From Pontibacter korlensis (GTDB taxonomy: Bacteria > Bacteroidota > Bacteroidia > Cytophagales > Hymenobacteraceae): a DNA stretch of 64,000 bases. The position numbers and the translations under genes are program-made. The notes beneath the pieces were generated by a model. The model was given only the letters and a program-made list of their open reading frames with translations. It had not been told where the DNA came from and did not search any database. Position 1 is the stretch's first letter. Every line of letters begins with the position of its first letter. Where the stretch lies: the NCBI RefSeq assembly GCF_000973725.1, contig NZ_CP009621.1, forward strand, positions 1,617,501 through 1,681,500. Direction: 5' to 3'. Positions 44,398 through 52,539 of this stretch are shown one piece after another.

Positions 44398-44934
44398 TTA
44401 GAGAATAGGTAGTTTTGATCTTGCCAGCTCTTTTAGTCTAGAGACGGCCACACTGCCTATTTCCTTCTCAGAAAAAGACCATGCGGCGTATGGTTCATCC
44501 TGAAATAAGTACACAGTATCTTCTTCTTCTAAAAAGGCTCTGAAGCTGTCCCATTTTACAGAGGTTACAGATTGGTTCTGCATTACACTTACTTCGTCCT
44601 CTGTAAAGCTGAGCCTCATATCCGAAGAGCTTTCTTCTATACTTGACTGTGCAAGCTCTTTAAGTATAACCTTTCGGCGTTTATGCGTTCTCCATCTTAA
44701 ATAGAGCAAGTATAGGCCAAAGCAAACCCAGAACAATGGCAGTATAAAAATTCCGGAGGCTCCATAACTGCTGTCTGTAAAGATGAAGATAAGTACGATA
44801 GCAACAGTAAAAACCGCATAAACAACGCCCCTGATAAGATATTTCCTGTTCGCAGCCGAAACCAGGTACCTATCAGTAAACAGCAGCTGCCTATACGTTT
44901 CTTCGAAGGATTTCTGGACAGGTATAAGCTCCAT
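44398..44934 (-). CDS. YcxB-like small membrane protein
   Basis: A 178-residue protein with two adjacent membrane helices (about 33-52 and 58-78) and a C-terminal domain of about 80 residues. Its pattern (MRLSFTEDEVSVMQNQSVTS, then KWDSFRAFLEEEDTVYLF) matches YcxB-like proteins, whose function is unknown. ATG 44934 is chosen; the longer TTG start would run into the aldehyde dehydrogenase stop. It lies two bases after that stop and is the last gene of the SDR-ALDH operon. Confidence 0.75.
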   Translation of the reverse strand: MELIPVQKSFEETYRQLLFTDRYLVSAANRKYLIRGVVYAVFTVAIVLIFIFTDSSYGASGIFILPLFWVCFGLYLLYLRWRTHKRRKVILKELAQSSIEESSSDMRLSFTEDEVSVMQNQSVTSVKWDSFRAFLEEEDTVYLFQDEPYAAWSFSEKEIGSVAVSRLKELARSKLPIL

Positions 44935-44936
44935 TC

Positions 44937-46382
44937 TTACAGCTTCACGCAAACATTCTGTGGCTCTGTAAAGAAGCGCAGTGCCTCAAAGCCACCTTCT
45001 CGGCCTACGCCGGAATTTCTCATGCCACCGAACGGCGTGCGCAGGTCGCGGAGGAGCCATGTGTTGATCCAGATAATGCCGCTGTGTACCTGGTGTGCCA
45101 CGCGATGTGCCCGTTGTAGGTTATGTGTCCAGATGGTGGCGGAGAGGCCGTAGTCGGTGCAGTTAGCGTACTGGATAACTTCTTCTTCTGTGTCGAAAGG
45201 GGTGAGGGTAACGACAGGGCCAAAAATCTCTTCGGTGTTGGTGCGGCAGTTATAGGGCAGGCCTTCTATAACGGTGGGGGCGATAAACCAGCCCTTGGTG
45301 CAGCGCCCTTCTACTTGCACCTGGTGGCCGCCTGTAAGGATGGTGCCGCCTTCCTGTTTCGCCAGTTCAATATAAGACAGTACCTTCTGCATGTGCTGCT
45401 CTGATACCACTGCTCCTTGTTTGGTACCCTCCTCTAGCGGGTCGCCTACGGTCAAGGCCTTTACTTTCTCCACAAAAGCATCCCGGAACGTCTCATACAG
45501 TGGCAGCTCAATGAAGATGCGGGAGCCACAGAGACAGATTTGCCCCTGGTTGGCAAACGACGAGTGGATGGAAGTATGCAGTGCGTTGTTGAAGTCGCAA
45601 TCAGCAAAGATGATGTTTGGGTTTTTGCCACCCAACTCCAGCGATAGTTTCTTGAACATAGGAGCTGCTGTGGCTGCTATAGCTCGCCCTGTTTTGGTGC
45701 CCCCAGTAAAGGAGATAACCGGTACTTCAGAGTGAGCCACAATGGCAGCTCCAACTTTATGACCATAGCCGTGCACGATGTTCAGTACACCAGCAGGTAG
45801 TCCTGCCTCTATGCATAGCTCCGATAGCAGGTAGGCCGTCATGGGAGTTACCTCAGATGGCTTGGCTACCACACAGTTACCAGCTGCCAGGGCAGGGGCA
45901 ATTTTCCAGGTAAACAAGTATAAAGGCAGGTTCCAGGGCGAGATACAGCCTGCCACACCATGCGGATGCCGTACAGTATAGTTAATGGCCTCTGTGCCCT
46001 CCATATAATGCGCCTCTGAAGCAAAGTGCTGTATGGCCGTACCATAGAAACGCATGTTGCTGCTTGCACGTGGTATATCTACCGTCCTCGCCAGCTTTAG
46101 CGGTTTTCCGTTATCCACAGATTCAGCCTCAGCTAGGCAGTCCAGGTGCTGGTCGATCAGGTCTGCTATGTGCATCAGAATACGGCCACGCTTCTCGGCT
46201 GGCGTTTTAGACCATGCCGGAAAAGCTGCCTGTGCTGCCTGGGCCGCCCGCTCCACATCCTGCTCATCAGAGTCAGGTATAAGCGAGTATACTTCGCCAG
46301 TAGCCGGGTTATAGTTATCAATGTGCTGCCCTGCTACCGGCGCCACTAACTGGCCATTTATGTAGTTCTGGATCTGCTTCAT
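44937..46382 (-). CDS. 2-aminomuconic-semialdehyde dehydrogenase-type ALDH
   Basis: A 481-residue NAD-dependent aldehyde dehydrogenase. Blocks: SPWNLPLYLFTWKIAPALAA near 145, SFTGGTKTGRAI near 230, LELGGKNPNI with the catalytic Glu near 250, and FANQGQICLCGSRIF with the catalytic Cys near 285. The C-terminal INTWLLRDLRTPFGGMRNSG resembles human ALDH8A1 and bacterial 2-hydroxy/2-aminomuconic-semialdehyde dehydrogenases. With ACMSD and HAAO nearby, its likely job is oxidising 2-aminomuconate semialdehyde to 2-aminomuconate. That assignment rests on family resemblance plus context. Confidence 0.88.
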   Translation of the reverse strand: MKQIQNYINGQLVAPVAGQHIDNYNPATGEVYSLIPDSDEQDVERAAQAAQAAFPAWSKTPAEKRGRILMHIADLIDQHLDCLAEAESVDNGKPLKLARTVDIPRASSNMRFYGTAIQHFASEAHYMEGTEAINYTVRHPHGVAGCISPWNLPLYLFTWKIAPALAAGNCVVAKPSEVTPMTAYLLSELCIEAGLPAGVLNIVHGYGHKVGAAIVAHSEVPVISFTGGTKTGRAIAATAAPMFKKLSLELGGKNPNIIFADCDFNNALHTSIHSSFANQGQICLCGSRIFIELPLYETFRDAFVEKVKALTVGDPLEEGTKQGAVVSEQHMQKVLSYIELAKQEGGTILTGGHQVQVEGRCTKGWFIAPTVIEGLPYNCRTNTEEIFGPVVTLTPFDTEEEVIQYANCTDYGLSATIWTHNLQRAHRVAHQVHSGIIWINTWLLRDLRTPFGGMRNSGVGREGGFEALRFFTEPQNVCVKL

Positions 46383-46407
46383 AATAATATTGCTACATCA
46401 CAGGTCT

Positions 46408-46689
46408 TTACCTTCTGAACCTCTCAAGAAAAAGCTTGAGCTTCCTTTGTATGCTCTTGCTGAAAGGCGCGAGTGCTATATGAATGCCAACAAGTAATAC
46501 GAAAAACTTTGCAGGAACAGGATGATGGTTGCCTATCTCAAGCTGCTTGCCGATATACATCAACACTACCACAAGGTTTAGGCACATCAGGTGAAACAGA
46601 TAATCTTCGGCCTTAAGCTTATACCAGGTGGATAGCCGTGACAATGCAGCAAGAAACCCAAGATTCAGCAGTAACAGCACCAGGAGCAT
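46408..46689 (-). CDS. Small membrane protein, unknown
   Basis: A 93-residue hydrophobic protein with three likely membrane segments (about 1-17, 30-48, 60-77) and a strongly basic C-terminus (SIQRKLKLFLERFRR). It sits 25 bases upstream of the ALDH gene and 26 bases after the SDR gene on the same strand, so it is probably translated as part of that operon. I recognise no family. Confidence 0.6.
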   Translation of the reverse strand: MLLVLLLLNLGFLAALSRLSTWYKLKAEDYLFHLMCLNLVVVLMYIGKQLEIGNHHPVPAKFFVLLVGIHIALAPFSKSIQRKLKLFLERFRR

Positions 46690-46715
46690 TGCAGGTCAGA
46701 TTAACCCATCCTGTA

Positions 46716-47504
46716 CTATAAACACCCTGTTCGTCCGCCGTCTACTGGCACATTAATGCCGTTGATGTAAGCTGCGGCAGGTGTAGCCAGAAATGCTGCT
46801 GCAGCGGCCACTTCTTCGGGTTCTGCAAACCGGCGTGCAGGAATCTCTGCTTCCATCTCCTGGCGTACCTCCTCCTGGCTTTTTCCAGTTTTGCTCGCCT
46901 TGCTCTCAATTAGCGAAGTGATGCGACCAGTGTTGGTAGAGCCAGGCAGAACGTTGTTCACAGTGATACCGTGAGGCCCCAATTCATTAGCCATGGTTTT
47001 TGCCCAGCTAGCCACCGCCCCACGAATGGTGTTTGATACACCCAAACCATTTAGCGGCTGCTTTACAGAAGTGCTGATGATGTTAATGATGCGGCCATAC
47101 TTTGCCTCTTTCATATAAGGTATCACGGCTTTAGCCAACAGGTGGTTTGCTATCAGGTGCTGGTTGAAAGCGGCCACAAACTCATCGCTGATCGCCTCTG
47201 TGATGGGGCCACCGGGAGGGCCTCCGGTATTGTTTACCAGGATGTGCACTTCCTGCTGTGCCTTCAGGTAAGCCTGCACGCTAATGTTCAACTCGTAGGG
47301 GTTTGTAAAGTCAGCAACAATGTAATCGTGCTTCTGGCCTTGCTGTGTATCTAGTTCAGTAACTACCTGCTGTAGTTTCTGCTCGTTACGAGCTACCAGT
47401 GTAACATTAGCTCCTAATTGCGCCAGCTCTACGGCTACGGCTTTGCCGATACCCTGTGTGCTGCCACACACCAGGGCGTGTTTGTTCTTCAGGTTTAAAT
47501 CCAT
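46716..47504 (-). CDS. SDR-family oxidoreductase with atypical active site
   Basis: A 262-residue short-chain dehydrogenase/reductase-fold protein. The cofactor motif is VCGSTQGIGKAVA near 13-25, and NNTGGPPGGP replaces the usual NNAG. The Tyr-x3-Lys active site is missing: the aligned stretch reads GVSNTIRGAVASW, with Ser for Tyr and Arg for Lys, while the upstream Ser (NIISTSVKQP) is kept. This NNTGGP subgroup is known among SDRs, but its reaction is mostly uncharacterised. It heads the operon with the ALDH gene and is divergent from the 3-hydroxyanthranilate dioxygenase gene, which suggests a role in the same catabolism. Confidence 0.85.
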   Translation of the reverse strand: MDLNLKNKHALVCGSTQGIGKAVAVELAQLGANVTLVARNEQKLQQVVTELDTQQGQKHDYIVADFTNPYELNISVQAYLKAQQEVHILVNNTGGPPGGPITEAISDEFVAAFNQHLIANHLLAKAVIPYMKEAKYGRIINIISTSVKQPLNGLGVSNTIRGAVASWAKTMANELGPHGITVNNVLPGSTNTGRITSLIESKASKTGKSQEEVRQEMEAEIPARRFAEPEEVAAAAAFLATPAAAYINGINVPVDGGRTGCL

Positions 47505-47618
47505 AGGCTAAATGTACGTAAAACTGCATAAAGAAGCATGAATGTGCTACTGGGGAAGCATACCAACTTTAGCATATTTTGCGTACTTTCATCTTATCAA
47601 CCAAGTAACATACAGTGT

Positions 47619-48146
47619 ATGGCTATACAACGAGCTTTTAATTTTAAGCAGTGGATTGAAGAGCACCGCCACCTGCTAAAACCCCCGGTAGGTAACCAGC
47701 AGGTGTTCAAGGGCAACGATGACTTTATTGTAATGGTAGTGGGTGGCCCTAACGCCCGTAAAGACTACCATTATGATGAAGGAGAAGAGTTCTTCTATCA
47801 GCTGGAGGGAGATATCGTTTTAAAAATTATTGAAGACGGCAAACAAGTGGATATCCCAATCAAAGAAGGAGAGATCTTCCTGCTTCCACCGCGTGTGCCG
47901 CACTCTCCGCAGCGCCCTGCTAACACTGTGGGCTTGGTAATGGAGCGCTACCGCAAACCCGGCGAGAAAGATGGCTTCTTGTGGTTCTGCGAGCACTGCG
48001 GCAATAAGCTTTACGAGGAGTATGCCGATGTAACCGATATTGTAGCGCAGCTGCCAGTAATCATGAGCCACTTCTGGGACAGCATGGAACACCGGACGTG
48101 CAAACAGTGTGGCGAAGTAATGGATCCACCGGCCAAACCTGCATAA
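47619..48146 (+). CDS. 3-hydroxyanthranilate 3,4-dioxygenase
   Basis: A 175-residue cupin dioxygenase that opens the ring of 3-hydroxyanthranilate to 2-amino-3-carboxymuconate semialdehyde. The start MAIQRAFNFKQWIEEHRHLL, KDYHYDEGEEFFYQLEGD (iron ligands) and PPRVPHSPQRP are diagnostic. The C-terminal rubredoxin-like metal site CEHCGN and CKQCG, present in bacterial forms, is intact. ATG 47619 is chosen; the longer frame adds an unlikely 27 residues. Central enzyme of the kynurenine route in this window. Confidence 0.95.
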   Translation: MAIQRAFNFKQWIEEHRHLLKPPVGNQQVFKGNDDFIVMVVGGPNARKDYHYDEGEEFFYQLEGDIVLKIIEDGKQVDIPIKEGEIFLLPPRVPHSPQRPANTVGLVMERYRKPGEKDGFLWFCEHCGNKLYEEYADVTDIVAQLPVIMSHFWDSMEHRTCKQCGEVMDPPAKPA

Positions 48147-48217
48147 GTCAATCACGCTTTTAAAGTATAAATTAGGAGACAGGCCGTAGCTGTGCCTCCT
48201 GGATACTGAAAGAACTT

Positions 48218-48760
48218 ATGATCCTCAGCCACCCTAGCTTTACCACCGAGCGGCTTTCGCTGCGCCTAATTGAGCCTGCAGACGAGGCCTTTATACTTCA
48301 GGGGCTTTCGGATGTGAGGGTGACGGAGTTTTATGCGGTGCACTACAATACACTGGAGGAGGTGCAGGAGCAGATGAAGTTCTACGCAGACCTTATCCAG
48401 CGTAGCACAGGTATGTGGTGGGCCTTCTCGTTGAAGAGCAGCGGCGAATTAATTGGCGCCTGCGGCCTGAACAACCTGGAGCAGGAGCACCAAAAGGCTG
48501 AAATTGGATATTGGCTGTTGCCAGCATATTGGGGCAAGGGCTATGTACCAGAAGCTGCACGGGTCCTGCTAAACTATGGCTTTGGCAGCTTGGGGCTTAA
48601 CCGCGTTGAGGCGATTGTAGAGGCTGGCAACACAGCTTCGGAAAGGGTGCTGCAGAAGCTTGGCTTTACCTACGAGGGCAGGCTGCGCGAGCGTGAAATC
48701 CAGCATGGCCACCCCGTCGATTTAATGTACTACGGACTTTCAAAGAAAGAATGGATGTAG
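48218..48760 (+). CDS. GNAT-family N-acetyltransferase (RimJ/RimL-like)
   Basis: A 180-residue acetyltransferase of the RimJ/RimL-like group. The start TTERLSLRLIEPADEAFIL, the acetyl-CoA loop in EIGYWLLPAYWGKGYVPEA near 105-125, and NRVEAIVEAGNTASERVLQKLGF (in parts, near 133-155) are typical. Substrates of such enzymes range from ribosomal proteins to small metabolites; none can be named. It lies between HAAO and ACMSD genes and may be cotranscribed without sharing their pathway. Confidence 0.88.
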   Translation: MILSHPSFTTERLSLRLIEPADEAFILQGLSDVRVTEFYAVHYNTLEEVQEQMKFYADLIQRSTGMWWAFSLKSSGELIGACGLNNLEQEHQKAEIGYWLLPAYWGKGYVPEAARVLLNYGFGSLGLNRVEAIVEAGNTASERVLQKLGFTYEGRLREREIQHGHPVDLMYYGLSKKEWM

Positions 48761-48860
48761 CACCTATCCCTTTTACCGGAACACGTACGTAGGAAGTATA
48801 AGTACAAACACCGTCGGGTTGCCCCAAAGCGAGGGTGCCTGTAACTCTACTTTGAGCTTT

Positions 48861-49943
48861 ATGCCAGACACTACGCCTATACTTACTGCTGATAACCTGC
48901 TGAAGATCGACATCCATACGCATATTCTGCCCGCAAAATGGCCGAACCTGCGGGAGCGTTATGGCTATGGCGGCTTTATCCGTCTGGAGCACCACAAGCC
49001 CTGCTGCGCCCGCATGATGATGGACGATAAGTTCTTTCGGGAGATACAGGACAATTGCTGGGATCCCAAAGTGCGCATGCATGAGTGCAGCCGACATAAG
49101 GTAGGGGTGCAGGTGCTTAGCACTGTGCCCGTAATGTTCAGCTACTGGGCCAAGCCGGAACATACCTACGATCTGTCGCAGATGCTTAACGACCACATTG
49201 CCGGTATTGTGGCTGATTATCCCGATCGCTTTGTAGGCCTCGGTACGTTACCAATGCAAGCCCCCGATTTAGCTATAAAAGAGTTGGAGCGCTGCATGAG
49301 GGAGCTAGGCATGGCGGGGGTGCAGATTGGTACCCACATCAACGACTGGAACCTGGAGGCACCGGAGCTGTTTCCTGTCTTTCAGGCCGCTGAAGAGTTG
49401 GGCGCAGCCATTTTTGTGCACCCCTGGGATATGATAGGGCAGAAGAAGATGAAAAAGTACTGGCTGCCCTGGCTGGTGGGCATGCCTGCCGAAACAAGTG
49501 TGGCTATCTGTTCCATGATCTTTGGCGGAGTGCTGGAGCGTCTGCCGAAGCTGCGGGTGGCTTTTGCCCATGGTGGAGGCTCCTTCCCGGCAACCATCGG
49601 CCGCATTGCCCACGGCTTTGAGGTGCGCCCCGATCTCTGTGCCGTCGATAACAACATAAACCCCCGGGAGTACCTGGGCAAGTTCTATGTGGACTCGCTG
49701 GTACACGACCCTGCAGCGCTGGAGTACCTGGTGAGCCTTGTTGGAGCTAACAGTATTGCCCTTGGCACTGACTACCCTTTTCCGCTTGGAGAACTAGAGC
49801 CTGGAAAATTGATTGAAGCAATGCCTTATGACATGGCTACCAAGGAGCGCATGCTGAGCGGTACTGCCCTGGAGTGGCTAAACCTGAGCAAGGAGCGTTT
49901 CATAAAAGAGGCACCATCTCTACTCTCTCCGAAAGAGTTTTAA
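48861..49943 (+). CDS. 2-amino-3-carboxymuconate-6-semialdehyde decarboxylase
   Basis: A 360-residue zinc-dependent amidohydrolase-fold decarboxylase (ACMSD). It removes CO2 from the unstable product of HAAO and so diverts it away from quinolinate. KIDIHTHILPAKWPNL supplies the metal-binding His-x-His. VPVMFSYWAKPEHT, VGLGTLPMQAPDLA, FVHPWDM, FAHGGGSFP and LGTDYPFPLGELEPGKLIE match animal ACMSD almost word for word. ATG 48861 is chosen since the longer frame only adds 14 non-conserved residues. Confidence 0.95.
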   Translation: MPDTTPILTADNLLKIDIHTHILPAKWPNLRERYGYGGFIRLEHHKPCCARMMMDDKFFREIQDNCWDPKVRMHECSRHKVGVQVLSTVPVMFSYWAKPEHTYDLSQMLNDHIAGIVADYPDRFVGLGTLPMQAPDLAIKELERCMRELGMAGVQIGTHINDWNLEAPELFPVFQAAEELGAAIFVHPWDMIGQKKMKKYWLPWLVGMPAETSVAICSMIFGGVLERLPKLRVAFAHGGGSFPATIGRIAHGFEVRPDLCAVDNNINPREYLGKFYVDSLVHDPAALEYLVSLVGANSIALGTDYPFPLGELEPGKLIEAMPYDMATKERMLSGTALEWLNLSKERFIKEAPSLLSPKEF

Positions 49944-50168
49944 AAGTTTCTTTAACAAAGGATGTATTATGCTTAATAGATCGGATTACGTATAAAGGAA
50001 TCATCTGCTGAGAAAGAGCAACCAAATGCAGTGAGGCTACACAGGTGTAGGTTTAAGGTAAAAAGTACACGGGAAGAGACTATAAAATTTATTGCCTTAC
50101 CTACTATTTTTCATACTTTGGCTAAATATTTGCACGTTGTAAGAGTATAAATTTCAACCTTTTATAGT

Positions 50169-51731
50169 ATGCGTAAATTACTCTTTAGCCTGCTCTTTAT
50201 GGGTGCCTTTGCCACGGCAGCACAAGCCCAGAAGGAGTTTGCACATATAGACCTGCCCATGAGCCGCGCCGAGGACCTTGTATCGGTGGCAGATGATGAG
50301 GGATACGTGGTCGTATACTTCTATCAGGGGGGCAACCTTAACTTTGCCATGCTTTCGCCAAGCGGCGAGAAGTTGGCACAGCACGAAATCCCATACCGCT
50401 ATGCAAAGGACCCGCAGATAATGGGCACCCGTGTAACGGATGAGGAATTTGTGTTCTACAGCCGCTATATCAACGGCCGGCGCGAGTATGTCCGTCCTTT
50501 TGCCATCAACCGCCACACCGGAGCATTCCGCAGCCTGCAGGATGTGCAGCTAAAGCTGGAGCGTAACGTGACCTTCGTAGGTGGCTTTGGTGACGAAGAT
50601 CACTTCTACATGCTCTACACCGACAAAAACAGCAACCTGCACCTGTACCGCGACTCTGACGAGAATGTGGCTACCATGGATTACCAGCTGTTTCAAGCCG
50701 AGGATATGCCCCGCACCCGCGATCGCTATGCTCGCGAGTCTGGTATGATCTACGTGCACCCGGACCTGGAGCGCAATGTGTTTACAGGCCATCACCGCAG
50801 TAAGATCTACTCGCGGGGCGATAAGCTGCACATGATTTTCGATGGATACTTTTTGCGTGGCAAGAACTCCAAAGAAACGACAACCGAAATACTAACCCTG
50901 GATTGGAATACCGGCAAAACGCAGTACCGTACCTTGCCTGTTATTGAGCAGCGTAATGCTCCTAGCTTCAACTCGTTCCTGCACCAGGACAAACTCTTTA
51001 GGGTAAACCTGGAGAAAGATAAGTTTAAGCTAACCGCTTACGATTTTAACACGCTGCAGCCTTTGAAGGAGTATGCCTTCACCGACAAGGAGGAGCTAGC
51101 CCTTAAGTCTACGCCTGTGTATCAACGCGGCTCGGGCGGCTTGTTTTCTTCTGGGTATGAGGTAATCGAGAAGGAGGATAAGGTAATGAAGAACCTCGCT
51201 AGCGGTATACCTGCCATCACGGTAGATACTTACAGCGATAGTACATTACAGCTTACTATTGGCTCTTATAAAGCGCCAACAGAACGCAATGGCCGCGACG
51301 ATCGCAGCCGTATGGTAAGAACACCAGACCGCTATGTGCGTACTTCGCGTGGCCTGATGCTAATACCAGGTAGATGGACTCCTGCTTATAATATTCCGAG
51401 CTATTACCTAAGCTCGCCATACTATAGCCGCTACTTCTATGATCCGTTTGGGCAAGGTGGCAACATACCAACTGGTCCGGGTATAAGTACATACTTCCAC
51501 ACAGTATTGGATGCCAATAGCCTGACTAAAGTAGAGCAGGAAGGCGAGGTAGAGGTGCTGCAGGAAAGAATAGAAGAGTATGAGCGTAACCTGAAGCCAG
51601 AGCCTGAGTTCCAGACGATCTATCGCTACAAAGATAAGCTGCATTATGGCTACTACGACCGTAAGGCACGCACTTTCCGCATTGTAGAGTTTGCCCACGG
51701 CCAAGAGCCAGCACAGCCTGCTCAGGAATAG
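50169..51731 (+). CDS. Exported protein of unknown function, beta-propeller-like
   Basis: A 520-residue secreted protein (signal peptide MRKLLFSLLFMGAFATAAQA). The body shows repeated short beta-sheet blocks separated by 40-60 residues (DEGYVVVYFYQGGNLNFAML, DEDHFYMLYTDKNSNLHLY, DKLHMIFDGYFL, DKLFRVNLEKDKF, DKLHYGYYDRKARTF), which suggests a beta-propeller. A Tyr/Ser-rich insert (YNIPSYYLSSPYYSRYFYDPFG, in parts near 425-445) resembles the aromatic tract of the lipoprotein at 36674. No enzymatic motif recognised. Monocistronic, with a terminator after it. Confidence 0.75.
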   Translation: MRKLLFSLLFMGAFATAAQAQKEFAHIDLPMSRAEDLVSVADDEGYVVVYFYQGGNLNFAMLSPSGEKLAQHEIPYRYAKDPQIMGTRVTDEEFVFYSRYINGRREYVRPFAINRHTGAFRSLQDVQLKLERNVTFVGGFGDEDHFYMLYTDKNSNLHLYRDSDENVATMDYQLFQAEDMPRTRDRYARESGMIYVHPDLERNVFTGHHRSKIYSRGDKLHMIFDGYFLRGKNSKETTTEILTLDWNTGKTQYRTLPVIEQRNAPSFNSFLHQDKLFRVNLEKDKFKLTAYDFNTLQPLKEYAFTDKEELALKSTPVYQRGSGGLFSSGYEVIEKEDKVMKNLASGIPAITVDTYSDSTLQLTIGSYKAPTERNGRDDRSRMVRTPDRYVRTSRGLMLIPGRWTPAYNIPSYYLSSPYYSRYFYDPFGQGGNIPTGPGISTYFHTVLDANSLTKVEQEGEVEVLQERIEEYERNLKPEPEFQTIYRYKDKLHYGYYDRKARTFRIVEFAHGQEPAQPAQE

Positions 51732-51750
51732 CAAATGCACTGCAAAAGTA

Positions 51751-51787
51751 AAAAGCCCCACTGGTGATGATAACCGGTGGGGCTTTT
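51751..51787. terminator. Bidirectional terminator
   Basis: 15-bp stem AAAAGCCCCACTGGT with ACCGGTGGGGCTTTT (one wobble pair), with T runs on both sides, between convergent genes. Confidence 0.88.
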
Positions 51788-51807
51788 CTTTTTCTTCTTA
51801 AGTTCGT

Positions 51808-52305
51808 CTATTGCTTCTCTTGCATCAGTTTGTCTACACGCTGTTGTAGTGTCTGGTCCTGGCGGTAAGCCATCATAATCTGCTCATACTTTTCAAGTGA
51901 CATACCGTCTTTCTGTATCGCAGTCTCAAAGTCTTTTTGCAGGGTCGGCTGCATCTCCATCATGCGTTGTGCCGCGTTGTTGAAGGCAGCCATTTCTTCT
52001 GGTGTAGCATCTACTTCGTTAAGCTTCTGCTGCTGGTGCGCCTGTGCCATTTGGTTAAATTTATCGACACTAAGTTTTTCTTCCTCCAGAATTCCCATCA
52101 TGGCTTTCTCGCTTTCCTGCTGTACCACCATCAGGCGTGCACTAGCATCGGCAAACTGCTTTAAATCTGCATCAGAAAAATTCTGAGGCTGTGTTTGCTG
52201 CGTTTGGGGAGTGGCTTGTTGTGCCATGGAGGCAGGTGCTGCCAGGGTAGCACCAAATATAAGCGCGGCAAGGGCTGCGCCTTTAAGATTTAGCTTCAGG
52301 TTCAT
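51808..52305 (-). CDS. DUF4168-type exported helical protein
   Basis: A 165-residue exported protein with a signal peptide (KGAALAALIFGATLAAPASMA). A DUF4168-like helical repeat follows: FSDADLKQFADASARLMVV near 43 and the downstream LSVDKFNQMAQAHQQ and MSLEKYEQIMMAYRQD units. The domain is common in the periplasm of Bacteroidota, Cyanobacteria and Proteobacteria. Its function is unknown. Between an exported beta-rich protein and kmo; nothing suggests coupling with either. Confidence 0.85.
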   Translation of the reverse strand: MNLKLNLKGAALAALIFGATLAAPASMAQQATPQTQQTQPQNFSDADLKQFADASARLMVVQQESEKAMMGILEEEKLSVDKFNQMAQAHQQQKLNEVDATPEEMAAFNNAAQRMMEMQPTLQKDFETAIQKDGMSLEKYEQIMMAYRQDQTLQQRVDKLMQEKQ

Positions 52306-52539
52306 AAAAGAGGGAATTTTTATTTAAGACGTGAAAGAATGATTAAGGCTAGCATCCTGCTAGGTAACACCTTTTATACCTCTGGTATGTGAAAATTGTT
52401 TTGAAGGCAGGAAGGCGACACCCTGAAAGAATGGATAGACTATAGAGCAAATATGCTGAACTCGGTAGTGAGTAAGTGAAGATGCTACTCCTGCTGCTTA
52501 CTCTCTGGATAGGCTTTGAAGTATGACTATTCCTGTTGC

